Source of the DNA: CAWFGW01 sp963849955
GTDB lineage: Bacteria > Bacteroidota > Bacteroidia > Cytophagales > JAAEPT01
DNA: 64,000 bases
NCBI GenBank assembly: GCA_963849955.1
Contig: CAWKJU010000007.1
Span: forward strand, 124,001 to 188,000
Direction of reading: 5' to 3'
The notes under the pieces were generated by a model. The model did no database searches, was not told the origin of the DNA, and worked only from the letters and a program-made list of their open reading frames with translations. The translations under genes and the position numbers were made by a program. Below, piece after piece: positions 33,257-42,843 of the stretch (within the stretch, counting starts at the first letter, position 1; each line of letters starts with the position of its first letter).

Positions 33257-35635
33257 ATGGCTCGCTACTTCATCTACCTATTATTTTGTTTATTCTCCAT
33301 CATACTTCAGGCTCAGGCTCAACAGCAAGGCGATACGGTACGTGTTGGGAATAAAAAATTGGTGTTGACAGGGAGTAATTTAATACCAAATCCAGGTTTT
33401 GAAAACAACTTTACTGGGTGGACTGACGGAACCTTGGCACCACTGTCTGCAGCCAATTTCACGCTGGTAAATTCGGGCGGCATCAACAATTCGAACTACC
33501 TTGTTGGTACTACTAACGGTGGTTATACTTCTGCCGGGGCTATTGCTACGGGCTGGAATCTTCAACCGGGAAAAACCTATTACTTTTCGTACCAGGTTAA
33601 ATATCAAAATGCCTCAACACCTGCCAGTCCTGAAATATACTTGAAGACCTCGCTGACCAATGCCAGTACTTTCCAGGAAGAGACGGTAAAGATAATTGAT
33701 ACAACTTATGTGAATGGTGGGGGAGTATGGACAAAAAATGAAGCCGCTTTTACCAATACCAATCCTTCTTACGATTATCTAACTGTCCATTTTAGGTGGC
33801 TGAACAACCGATTTGGCTTTGATGATTTTGCCTTGTACGAAGCAAAAGAAGCAGTAAACACGGAAGGTTTACAAGCTGTAATTGACCAGGCAAATGAAAT
33901 CTATAAACCCACAGCCAATGGCGCTAATGAATTGCAAAACGCCATTAACACAGCAAACAACCTATTAACCAGTACTTCAGTCGAGGAAGTTTCCCTGGGT
34001 ATTGAAAACCTAACTCAAGCGATTTTTGCCTACAAAGTGGCAAACACAACAGGGATTGCGCCTAATGTGACCACCAATCCCAATTTTGCGCGTGGCGCGA
34101 CCATGTTTTTGGGACGCAGTACCATTGCTGGCAATCCAGCCTCACTTTTGGAGCACGGGTTCTGTTGGAGTACGCATCCTGAACCCACCATTTTTGATCA
34201 TAGAACCACTAGCTATTACTCCAACAATGGAAATATCTACTACATCAAAAACCTGAATCCCTCCACCGTGTATTACATGCGGGCGTATGTGTTGACCCAG
34301 GATAACGCAGTCGGCTATGGGGACATTATAAAAGTCATCACCATTCCGAAAGGGACGGTCAGCTATTCGCTTGCCAGCAACGTGACGCAAGAACATTACA
34401 CCCGCATCGATAATGCAATGGCGTCAGCCGTAAATTATTTCAATGAACTCACCAGCATTCAAGGGCATCGGCTCACGGTCAATTACGGTTCCGGAACACC
34501 TACAGCAGAAGCTTCCTACGGTGGTTGGATGCGTTTTGGACCCAGTGCCAGTTATCAGCAAACGGGAACGGCCTTACATGAATTAGGACATACCATTGGC
34601 GTAGGAACGCACCCATTGTGGTCGGGGCCTTCGTCACCATTGCGGGCAACAGGTTCGGTAGGTGCCTGGTTGGGTGATCGGACGACCAAACTCTTGCAAT
34701 TTATAGATAACGACCCCGCCAGCTATTTACGGGGAGATGCCACCCACATGTGGCCTTATGGCATTAATGGGGCGCATGAGGATGATGGAACAACCTTGTT
34801 GTATGTTGCAAACGCCTTGATTGCTCAAGCACTCGGTGAAGATGGTCTGCCACCCACAGGTGGCTTTGCCACACCAGCTTATACGTTCACCAGCTCGGAT
34901 GATAAAAAGTATTATATCAAAAGTGAAGACGCACAAACGGGCTTGTTTAGCTCCTTTGTGGTGGCAGACGAATTTGGAAAGTTGGTCAACCAAGTAATGA
35001 CTGCGGATGAGGCGATCATGAATGACCATGCCGCCTGGCAGATTCAATTTAATCCAACCAACAGTTATTACACCATTAAAAATGTGGGCTCTGGCAGGTA
35101 TTTTACCTATAGCAATTCAGGAAACAATGGGATCAGCACCATTCAAAAAGCTACGGCAGGCAGTGCCGAATACTTTCAATGGATGATGGGTAGGGTAGAT
35201 GTTCATTTGGAATCGCTGACCACGCGTGGGTACTGGATAATCCATCCGGAAAACAAAAGCGCACCCAACTGTTTGGTGGCTACTACGGGCGAAACAACCC
35301 AAGCAAGTGGTTTTGATATTGCCAATGCCGCTACCAGACAGCGGTGGTTATTCTTATCAGACGAGGAGTTGGAGGACTTTGGGTTGGTGTCGTTTTTGGA
35401 TAAAAATGAAACCAAGGCCACAGCTGAGCATCGCATTTATGTCAAAAATCGGGAAGTACACATTGAAAGCCATTCCCCGGTGGCAGCGATTATGATCTAC
35501 AACGGTCAAGGTGTGGTGGTTGCCCAGGCAAACACCAGCAATGCTACTTATTCACAACGTTTACCAGTAGGGTTGTACATTGTGGCGATAAGTTCGGCTT
35601 CAGGGAAAGAGGTGAGGAAAGTGGTGGTGCAGTAA
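33257..35635 (+). CDS. Secreted multidomain metallopeptidase-like protein with lectin domain
   Basis: 792 residues. The parts in order are: signal peptide (1-21); a CBM4/9-like jelly roll (about 40-195, NLIPNPGFENNFTGW); a FIVAR-like three-helix segment (205-262); a fibronectin-like domain (265-362); a metallopeptidase-like region with HELGH (441-445); a ricin-type beta-trefoil (about 540-700); and a T9SS type-A sorting domain at the end. The zinc helix reads HELGHTIGVGTH, so the third His is one residue later than in the classical HExxHxxGxxH. It probably acts on glycoprotein or polysaccharide-bound protein outside the cell. It looks G+C-richer than its neighbours. Confidence 0.75.
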   Translation: MARYFIYLLFCLFSIILQAQAQQQGDTVRVGNKKLVLTGSNLIPNPGFENNFTGWTDGTLAPLSAANFTLVNSGGINNSNYLVGTTNGGYTSAGAIATGWNLQPGKTYYFSYQVKYQNASTPASPEIYLKTSLTNASTFQEETVKIIDTTYVNGGGVWTKNEAAFTNTNPSYDYLTVHFRWLNNRFGFDDFALYEAKEAVNTEGLQAVIDQANEIYKPTANGANELQNAINTANNLLTSTSVEEVSLGIENLTQAIFAYKVANTTGIAPNVTTNPNFARGATMFLGRSTIAGNPASLLEHGFCWSTHPEPTIFDHRTTSYYSNNGNIYYIKNLNPSTVYYMRAYVLTQDNAVGYGDIIKVITIPKGTVSYSLASNVTQEHYTRIDNAMASAVNYFNELTSIQGHRLTVNYGSGTPTAEASYGGWMRFGPSASYQQTGTALHELGHTIGVGTHPLWSGPSSPLRATGSVGAWLGDRTTKLLQFIDNDPASYLRGDATHMWPYGINGAHEDDGTTLLYVANALIAQALGEDGLPPTGGFATPAYTFTSSDDKKYYIKSEDAQTGLFSSFVVADEFGKLVNQVMTADEAIMNDHAAWQIQFNPTNSYYTIKNVGSGRYFTYSNSGNNGISTIQKATAGSAEYFQWMMGRVDVHLESLTTRGYWIIHPENKSAPNCLVATTGETTQASGFDIANAATRQRWLFLSDEELEDFGLVSFLDKNETKATAEHRIYVKNREVHIESHSPVAAIMIYNGQGVVVAQANTSNATYSQRLPVGLYIVAISSASGKEVRKVVVQ

Positions 35636-35785
35636 GGTTGTTTTCAACCACGCACCCGATGGGTTAACTACGAAGGATGTGAGTGAATAAATATTCTAAT
35701 ATTTATCTTTTTTGATAATTTATAACTGGTAATATTAAAAAAGACATATTTTCCCTAAATGGTTTTCGATATAATAGACTAGAAA

Positions 35786-38611
35786 ATGAATTCTAATAAA
35801 AATGAACACTTTTGGGTTATAGTTTTTTCAAAGAAAGTGTTTATAGTAATTTCAATTACCATCCTCACTTTTTTTGTTGGACTGATTTTACCTAATACTG
35901 CTTACAAGTGGCTGATCTTCCCAGCTGGTTTCCACCCCAATTTAATAATGGATATTGCGGTTTTGCTATTATCACTTTTTATAACTGCTTTTTTCATTAG
36001 GTTGAAATACTTGAAGTATAAAATTTCATTCCTACAATCAATTGTTTTATGGGTTTTAATAGAACTCCATTTAATATTTAGTTATGATACATTTGGCGTA
36101 AACGGAGATTTAGAGTTTATCAATTTTTCCATTTTATTATTAAATAATTATTCGTGGCTAGGAATTTTATTGGCTCCCCTCTACTTTCTTTTTGTAGTAA
36201 ACGCGATTGAGCTTTGCATTTCTATTTTTGAAAAGCCCGCTCCAGATTCTAAGAAATATTTATTTTCTGAAGATAATCCACAGTATTTAACTAATGAATA
36301 TGTGAACATTTCCCAAGTTATTATCAATGCGGTAAAAAATTACCGATATGAACGTGCTTTTTCTATTGCAATTTTAGGTTCTTGGGGACATGGAAAGACG
36401 AGTTTTATTAATTCACTAAAAGAATGTATAGATAAGGACTTTGATAAACATGAGCTAATAGCATTCGATTTCTATCCTTTTTTTAATCATGGTCATGGCA
36501 ATATCGTTTCAGAGTTTTTCTCTGGGCTAAATGACGCAATATCTCCTTATAGTGGCGCAGCAGGAACTTCACTTATTCAATATGCGAACAGATTAAGTCA
36601 ATTGTATAAAAAAGGGGAAGTGTCTGATTTTTTAAACCTAAATCCTTCTTTAGACAAAAAATCGGCTTATAATCATTATCTAGATTTGAAAAGGCAGCTT
36701 TCAACATTAAATAAGAAAATAGTTATATACATAGATGATGTCGATCGGTTAGAAAAAAGCGAAATAATTGAGGTGCTCAAATTGATTCGAAATACATCAA
36801 ATTTTCCCAATGTGTTTTTCATAGTCGCACTGGACTGTAGCTATGTCACGAAAAAGCTTGGTGAGTCAGAAACATATTTAAGTAAATTTTTTCAACTTGA
36901 ATTTGTTTTACCTGAGAGAAAACCAGATGAATTAGCTGAATCGTTAGTGAAAATTTTAGGAGACTCTGACTGCCAGTTTGATGAGGATAATTTGAACAAA
37001 CTGAAAAAAGAAATAACTAACGAAAACTCTATTTTTAATGTGGTTGTAAGAAATCACAGGGATGTAATAAAGATTTCGAATCGGTTGATTTTAGAAATTT
37101 CTTTATTAAAAGGTGTTCTAAATGAGGTTTCAATTGTTGATGTTTTTTATTTGTCCGTTTTGAAATCGAGATATTTTGATTTTTTCAAATATATCTGTGA
37201 GAACATGAATGATGTTTTTGAGCGCGAAAAAAACTTAATGACTTTGAAAAGTAAACCAAAGACATTGGAAGAACGTGTTGTAAATGGTGTACATGTAGAT
37301 TTAGAAAACTGGGATTTATCACCGATTTTTAAGAAAGAATCTTTTACAAATGTTGATAAACCCATCAAATCACTTCTGTGGCAGTTGTTTTTAAGAAATG
37401 ATGAATTAGGTGATTCAGTCAGGGATTATCGTAATTTTTATAAGTTAGTTCGATTAAAGTATGACGACACTGATTTGTTATATCCAAGATTTGAAGGATT
37501 ATTAGATGTTAACTCAAATTTTGAAAGCGAAGTCGATGAAATTATTTCTGAGCAGAAAACGGACCAATTAATTTCTAAAATTTTTGAATTTAAATCCGAT
37601 GATAAAAAGACTTTAAATCGATTGTTAGAAATCGTTTTTTATTTACTAAGTCTTGATGTTATAAGCGAAAACTTAGGACTGCGCTTGCGATTAGTCATAA
37701 AAAGCATTTTTAACCCAGATAATAAGGAAAGTCTTTTTTTTCAAAGTGAGCAGAAAGAACTATTTTCTAAAGAAGTTTTAGAAAATAGACGGATTAATCA
37801 TTTTCAAAAAGTTAAGGAAATTATAACTATGATTACACAGCCGGAGTACTCATCAATATGTGGTTTTTCTGAAGAAGAACTTAAAATGGAGGCAAAAACT
37901 GTATTTGAAGATTTCTTCAAAAATAACAATCCGTGGGATGTTACTGATGATCAACCACGCAATATGTTTTATTGGTTAAAAAATATTTTAGGTATTTATG
38001 TTATTCGTAAATTATTTAAAGAGTGTTTGAATGAGAAAAACATTGAGGTGTTTTGTCTTCAAAATATTAATGAAATTGAGCCTTATATTTTTCAATTAAG
38101 CCCTTTTTTACATGAATTATTTGGGACTTATAAAGAGTATGAAGAATGGATAAAAGAAAATTATCCCGCAACTGAGTTTTTTAAGGAATACTTGAGGTTT
38201 TTAGAATTGACTTCGATTAGAAATTATGCGGGAATAAAGTTTAAATTCTTATCTATCGATACCACTAAAAGGCAAATCTATGGAGACAATCATCAAAAAC
38301 TTGTTGAAAATGAAAAGTTAGTGGAAGTATATGTTCGTGTTAATGGAAATACAAAAGTCCCTCATTTTGAAGGATGCACAACTTCTTCTTTTTATAGAAA
38401 AAATATTTATGTAATTACTTCCTCTCAAATAGATATTGATGAGTTTTTGAGGGTTCAAACAGAATATATTAAAAATGATTTTCAGGAGGTTTTAGGAGAT
38501 AGTCCTAAGATCAATCTATATTTAAATGACCCTCATAATAAGAGGTTTGAGATATTTGACTCAAAAGGGGAAATCATACTAGAAACTATATCAATTCAGT
38601 ATGGGAAGTGA
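35786..38611 (+). CDS. Membrane KAP-type P-loop NTPase
   Basis: A 941-residue protein. Four hydrophobic helices (about 17-36, 53-71, 83-100 and 124-146) precede the NTPase core. The core has Walker A GSWGHGKTS (198-206) and Walker B KIVIYIDDVDRLE (311-323), as in KAP/P-loop NTPases (the PifA and Kidins220 group). The C-terminal roughly 550 residues are helical without known motifs. KAP proteins in bacteria often occur in mobile regions, and some act in phage exclusion. The gene is far more A+T-rich than both flanking secreted-enzyme genes and sits beside a toxin-antitoxin pair. Confidence 0.8.
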   Translation: MNSNKNEHFWVIVFSKKVFIVISITILTFFVGLILPNTAYKWLIFPAGFHPNLIMDIAVLLLSLFITAFFIRLKYLKYKISFLQSIVLWVLIELHLIFSYDTFGVNGDLEFINFSILLLNNYSWLGILLAPLYFLFVVNAIELCISIFEKPAPDSKKYLFSEDNPQYLTNEYVNISQVIINAVKNYRYERAFSIAILGSWGHGKTSFINSLKECIDKDFDKHELIAFDFYPFFNHGHGNIVSEFFSGLNDAISPYSGAAGTSLIQYANRLSQLYKKGEVSDFLNLNPSLDKKSAYNHYLDLKRQLSTLNKKIVIYIDDVDRLEKSEIIEVLKLIRNTSNFPNVFFIVALDCSYVTKKLGESETYLSKFFQLEFVLPERKPDELAESLVKILGDSDCQFDEDNLNKLKKEITNENSIFNVVVRNHRDVIKISNRLILEISLLKGVLNEVSIVDVFYLSVLKSRYFDFFKYICENMNDVFEREKNLMTLKSKPKTLEERVVNGVHVDLENWDLSPIFKKESFTNVDKPIKSLLWQLFLRNDELGDSVRDYRNFYKLVRLKYDDTDLLYPRFEGLLDVNSNFESEVDEIISEQKTDQLISKIFEFKSDDKKTLNRLLEIVFYLLSLDVISENLGLRLRLVIKSIFNPDNKESLFFQSEQKELFSKEVLENRRINHFQKVKEIITMITQPEYSSICGFSEEELKMEAKTVFEDFFKNNNPWDVTDDQPRNMFYWLKNILGIYVIRKLFKECLNEKNIEVFCLQNINEIEPYIFQLSPFLHELFGTYKEYEEWIKENYPATEFFKEYLRFLELTSIRNYAGIKFKFLSIDTTKRQIYGDNHQKLVENEKLVEVYVRVNGNTKVPHFEGCTTSSFYRKNIYVITSSQIDIDEFLRVQTEYIKNDFQEVLGDSPKINLYLNDPHNKRFEIFDSKGEIILETISIQYGK

Positions 38612-38660
38612 TGGATAACATTGGTGGGAGGGAAACTAGCTATGGTTTCTTAAAAATGTG

Positions 38661-38978
38661 TTAGCGAATTTTTTTAATTTCTTTCAAAATACTTTCTGGG
38701 TTTTGTCGGTTGTCTGTAATTGTTAATATTTCTATTTCATCACCATTTATACGGTAGTAAAAAGAAGTTTGTTTGGTGACAACACATTTGTAAAATCCAC
38801 CTAATAGAGTACTCTTAGGTGAAGATTCAGGGAAAGAAGATATTTTATTGATGGAGGATTCAAGCTCTTCTAAAAAATTGAGTTTCGCTTGTTCTCCCCA
38901 TTCTGAAATTAGGTAGTCAAGTAGCTTATCAAGTTTAAACTCGGCTACAGGTGATAAGTAAACGGTGAATTTACTCAT
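38661..38978 (-). CDS. RelE/ParE-family toxin
   Basis: A 105-residue protein with the ParE/RelE fold pattern: an N-terminal strand (TVYLSPVAEFKLDKLLDYL), two helices, and a C-terminal beta-sheet with YRINGDEIEILTITDNRQNP. It overlaps the upstream antitoxin gene by 4 bases, the standard arrangement for type II modules. The toxin would inhibit translation or gyrase; the target cannot be told. Confidence 0.85.
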   Translation of the reverse strand: MSKFTVYLSPVAEFKLDKLLDYLISEWGEQAKLNFLEELESSINKISSFPESSPKSTLLGGFYKCVVTKQTSFYYRINGDEIEILTITDNRQNPESILKEIKKIR

Positions 38979-39193
38979 GACACCTTTTTCAAGTAGTCGC
39001 TAAATGCGGTTCGTTTCCCTGAATTAAGTTGATTTAAAGCAATTTTGATTTCTTCTTTCTCAGATTTTGTTAATACTACAGGACTATCTTCATCTCGATC
39101 TTGAATTAATTCTTTAATCTTTTGAAGGATGTCGGGGTTATCCAAGTTTAGGATAAGTTTTGCAAGCTCTATTTTTGAAGTTTGTAAATCCAT
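38975..39193 (-). CDS. Cognate antitoxin
   Basis: A 72-residue acidic protein encoded immediately upstream of, and overlapping, the RelE/ParE toxin gene. The last third (NQLNSGKRTAFSDYLKKV) is typical of the short antitoxins paired with RelE/ParE toxins in Bacteroidota. It likely wraps around the toxin and represses the module. No separate DNA-binding motif is clear. Confidence 0.8.
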   Translation of the reverse strand: MDLQTSKIELAKLILNLDNPDILQKIKELIQDRDEDSPVVLTKSEKEEIKIALNQLNSGKRTAFSDYLKKVS

Positions 39194-39415
39194 ATATCAA
39201 TTTACAAAAAAGTAATGATAGAAGTCAATGATACTCAAATTGTGTTTACATTTTTTTGAGTAAAACAGACTTTCTTCTTACTACCTTAAAAGAACTAACT
39301 ATTCTCAATTAAAAAGGCTAGCAGAGAATAGGTTAGGTTAAAAAATAGTCATGGAGTAGTATTCTGAAAATTAGTATATTACAAGTCTGTATGCTTACGA
39401 TTTAATCAAGCGAAT

Positions 39416-42400
39416 ATGAACAATAGAACTTCTTGGCTAGCACTGCTTTTTTTAGGTTTGGGGGTTGCACCACTTCAGGCACAAACCATTAGTGCGAGTA
39501 CTAATTTAGTCGCCCAACCCATTCCCGATCGGTCCATTTTATACAATGTTTCAGGTGCAGGTGTTACCAAACCCATTACATGGGGTCTCGATTTGGCGTG
39601 GCTCAGTGAAGCAAATGTGAGACGAGGAATGGCCTTTATGGGCGCTGATCGTGTGGATGTGATCCGGTCTTCGTTTACCCCAACGGCTCCTTTGGTCAAT
39701 GGTGCGCTGCCAGCACTGGAACTTGACAGACTCAACCAACGCCTGAATATTATTGGGTTGTTGGGTGCCAATACCAAAGTAGTCCTGAACTGCGACCATC
39801 CGAGTGTGGATCCGTGGTATGTGGGCAATGCCGCACGTTGGGCACAGCTGATTGACCTCACCGTAACCCACCACGAAAACAAAGGCCGAACGGTACTCTC
39901 CGTAGCCCCCTTCAACGAACCCGATAATGGCGCGACAGGACAAGGAACCGTCAACGATTTTTATACTATCTGTGGTGAACTCAGAAAGTTGCCTCACCTC
40001 AATAACATCCGTATTTCAGGCGGTAACACCCTCAACAACGACCAGGCTTTGCCGTGGTACAACAACTTAAAAGCCCGATTAGACGAAGGCAACACCCACC
40101 AGCTGGCAGGTACCTTCGATACCTATGCGGCCTTTTTTCAAGCTGTAAGAGCCAATGGTGATTATGCCACCAACGATGAGTTACACAACGTGATGGAAGC
40201 CATGGTAGGGGTAGAATACGGCATGCAAACAGGCATTTGGTGGGGAACAGCCGAGTTGGCGCGTGGTGAGTTTGTGAAAGCCAGTGATGGTCAACGGTTG
40301 GGTTATGCCGAACACCGTCCCAACTGGACAGCCGCATCCGTCTACCGCACCCTGGAAGGAAAAATACAAGCCTTTAGTGGCGCATCTGAACGGCAAGCAG
40401 CCACCACCACTTATCGTTTTGTCTCCACAGAACGGGATGTTTTTTACGATGGACAAGGACCGCAACGGGAATATGTGTTAACCATGCCAGGAGGTACAGG
40501 CTATCAACAAAATCAACCCAATGCGGAACGCGTAATCAACATTACCTATGGTGACGATATCCAACCCGTCATCAATGGTCGCTATGTAGTGGTGAACCGC
40601 AACAGCGGCAAAGTGATGGAAGTAGCAGGTGGTTCAACAGCCGCAGGAGCGAATCTTCAGCAAGGCACCAACACGGGAGCCACCTACCAACAGTGGAATG
40701 TCACGCCAGTGGATGCCCGAATCGGACAGGATTTTAGCTACTTTACCTTCACGGCAGTTCACAGTGGCAAAGCCCCCGATGTACTCGATTGGTCACTCAA
40801 TAATGGAGCAAACATCATCGTGTACAATGATGCAAAAGGAGCGAACCAACAATGGTATTTGGACTATGCCGAAGAGGGGTGGTTTTATATTCGTAGTCGT
40901 CAGAGTGCTAAATGTTTAGAGGTTGCCAACGTCAGTACTGCTGCAGGAGCTAATATTCAGCAATGGGAAAAAAATGGCGGTGCAAATCAGCAGTGGCGGT
41001 TTCTGCCTGTGGGTGCTCCAGTAGAGTTTGTGGCACCAGATGCACCAGGCAATTTAATTGCCACAGCAAACCCGGAATCCGTTCGTTTGGATTGGCCTGC
41101 TAGTACTTCATCAGATGTTAACGGTTATACCATTTTTCGATCAACAACGGCCAACGGAGCGTATGAAACCATTGCTCGAAATGTGAAAGGCACATCGTAT
41201 GTTGACAACACGGCTACCCTTACGGGGCAGTATTATTATGCCATCAAAGCCGTGGATCATTCATTGAACCGTTCGGTGTATTCTAACCAAGCCCATGCCA
41301 CTACAACAGGCAATAAAGATCTTGTTGCGCATTATTTATTTGAGAATACCACTTTGGATAATTCGATAAACCTGAACCATAGTGCTACCCGTGGAGGTGT
41401 TTCCTACACGACAGGCAAAGTAGGTGCACAAGCAATTACACTCAACGGTACGGACGCCTTTATCCAGCTGCCTGCGACAATCGCACATCAACAGGAAATT
41501 ACCATTAGCACGTGGGTATATTGGAATGGCGGTGGTATTTGGCAACGCATTTTCGATTTTGGAAATGGCGAAGATCAAAACCTGTTTTTAACTCCCAGTG
41601 CCGATGCTGGACAACTGCGCTTTGCCATTAAAAATGGTGGTGCAGAAGAACGTTTGACTGCCACAGGTTTGCCAACTGGTCAGTGGTCGCATGTTGCCGT
41701 GACCTTAAGTGGTTCAACTGGACGCCTGTATGTGAATGGAAAATTGGTAGACGAATCAACTGCTTTTACCATCAGTCCTTTGGACTTTAAGCCCGTGTTA
41801 AATTATATCGGTCGGAGCCAATACCCTGATGCCTTGTTGAATGGTTCTATTGATGATTTCCGGGTGTACAACTATGCCTTAACTGCTACCGAAGTGGCCA
41901 TGGTAGCAGGTTTGGCTGATTGTCAAAATGTATCGGGTGGTTCAGCCGTGTTGGATGATTGTGGTCGGTGTGTGTTGGGAAATACAGGTAAAACGGCTTG
42001 TGCTTCCGTAGATGAAGCCGAAGTGGTCGCTTGTGATTTTGATGGGGTTACCGAGAACAATAACATTGGTTACAAAGGCGCCTCGTACATCAATGGAGAT
42101 AATGCAGTAGGAAAAGCAATTTCGTTCAGTGTTTTAGCCAACAACGCAGGAACAACAACCGTAAGTTTCCGTTATGCCAATGGAAGCTCGGCAGCTCGGC
42201 CAGCACAAATCAGTTTGAATGGATCGTTGCTTCCCAACAACCTCAATTTTCCTGTCACTGGCTCGTCAACGGATTGGAAAGTAGTTGACATCACCCTTAA
42301 CTTAACCCAAGGAATGAATGATCTACAACTCATTGCCACCAACGCAGAAGGTTTGGTGAACATCGATCAAATCGGTTATGTAAGTAGCGGGTTGTCTGTC

Positions 42401-42637
42401 GGTAACTGTTTGATTACTGGGGGAGAAGAGCAATTTCTTAATGAATCGGTTTCCATTTATCCCAATCCTACAAAGGACGTAGTTCAATGGAATACAAGTG
42501 TTGATTGGATCTTGTTGAACGCAATGGGTAAGCCAGTAGCTCAAGGAAACGGCACTCAAACCAACCTTTCAGATTTTCCAACAGGCATCTATTTATTAAA
42601 TATTGATCATGTGTTTTTCAAAGTGGTGAAGGAGTAA
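39416..42637 (+). CDS. Secreted multidomain glycoside hydrolase-like protein
   Basis: 1073 residues. The parts in order are: signal peptide (1-23); a TIM-barrel-like region (30-380); ricin-type QxW repeats (385-535); a fibronectin III domain (540-630); a LamG/concanavalin-like domain (635-835); a CxxxxGGxAxxDxCGxC linker (about 840-865); a CBM6/35-like domain (870-990); and a T9SS type-A domain starting at YPNPTKD. In the barrel, FNEPDN offers Glu168 as a clan GH-A-type acid/base, and Glu261 or Glu267 could be the nucleophile. The GH family is not recognised. The coding sequence is visibly G+C-richer than the local average. Confidence 0.75.
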   Translation: MNNRTSWLALLFLGLGVAPLQAQTISASTNLVAQPIPDRSILYNVSGAGVTKPITWGLDLAWLSEANVRRGMAFMGADRVDVIRSSFTPTAPLVNGALPALELDRLNQRLNIIGLLGANTKVVLNCDHPSVDPWYVGNAARWAQLIDLTVTHHENKGRTVLSVAPFNEPDNGATGQGTVNDFYTICGELRKLPHLNNIRISGGNTLNNDQALPWYNNLKARLDEGNTHQLAGTFDTYAAFFQAVRANGDYATNDELHNVMEAMVGVEYGMQTGIWWGTAELARGEFVKASDGQRLGYAEHRPNWTAASVYRTLEGKIQAFSGASERQAATTTYRFVSTERDVFYDGQGPQREYVLTMPGGTGYQQNQPNAERVINITYGDDIQPVINGRYVVVNRNSGKVMEVAGGSTAAGANLQQGTNTGATYQQWNVTPVDARIGQDFSYFTFTAVHSGKAPDVLDWSLNNGANIIVYNDAKGANQQWYLDYAEEGWFYIRSRQSAKCLEVANVSTAAGANIQQWEKNGGANQQWRFLPVGAPVEFVAPDAPGNLIATANPESVRLDWPASTSSDVNGYTIFRSTTANGAYETIARNVKGTSYVDNTATLTGQYYYAIKAVDHSLNRSVYSNQAHATTTGNKDLVAHYLFENTTLDNSINLNHSATRGGVSYTTGKVGAQAITLNGTDAFIQLPATIAHQQEITISTWVYWNGGGIWQRIFDFGNGEDQNLFLTPSADAGQLRFAIKNGGAEERLTATGLPTGQWSHVAVTLSGSTGRLYVNGKLVDESTAFTISPLDFKPVLNYIGRSQYPDALLNGSIDDFRVYNYALTATEVAMVAGLADCQNVSGGSAVLDDCGRCVLGNTGKTACASVDEAEVVACDFDGVTENNNIGYKGASYINGDNAVGKAISFSVLANNAGTTTVSFRYANGSSAARPAQISLNGSLLPNNLNFPVTGSSTDWKVVDITLNLTQGMNDLQLIATNAEGLVNIDQIGYVSSGLSVGNCLITGGEEQFLNESVSIYPNPTKDVVQWNTSVDWILLNAMGKPVAQGNGTQTNLSDFPTGIYLLNIDHVFFKVVKE

Positions 42638-42663
42638 TTTGTTATTTATTCCTTCCACATCTT

Positions 42664-42765
42664 ATTCTGAGTGAAGCGAAGAATCTCGGAATAGCAAACT
42701 AGAGATGTTTCGCTCTCGCTCAACATGACTTTTAAATGGATTAATAGTCGTCATTCTGACGAGTG
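42664..42765. repeat. Palindromic extragenic (REP-like) element
   Basis: Two arms at 42664-42690 and 42703-42730 form an imperfect palindrome with cores TGAGTGAAGCGAAGAATCTC and its near complement. A third half-copy starts with GTCATTCTGA at about 42749. The sequence resembles the widespread bacterial intergenic word CATTCTGAGCGAAGCGAAG. Confidence 0.75.
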
Positions 42766-42843
42766 AGAAGATTTTGATAATTAGGCAGTGGAATTATTTT
42801 TAAATGAAAATGTGTATATTTATCTACCTACCAATTTACGAAA

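Noticed and set aside
39475..42559. Long frames on the opposite strand of the 1073-residue CAZyme gene
   Set aside because: They are shadows of a G+C-richer coding region; no motifs, and the plus-strand protein is clearly domain-structured.
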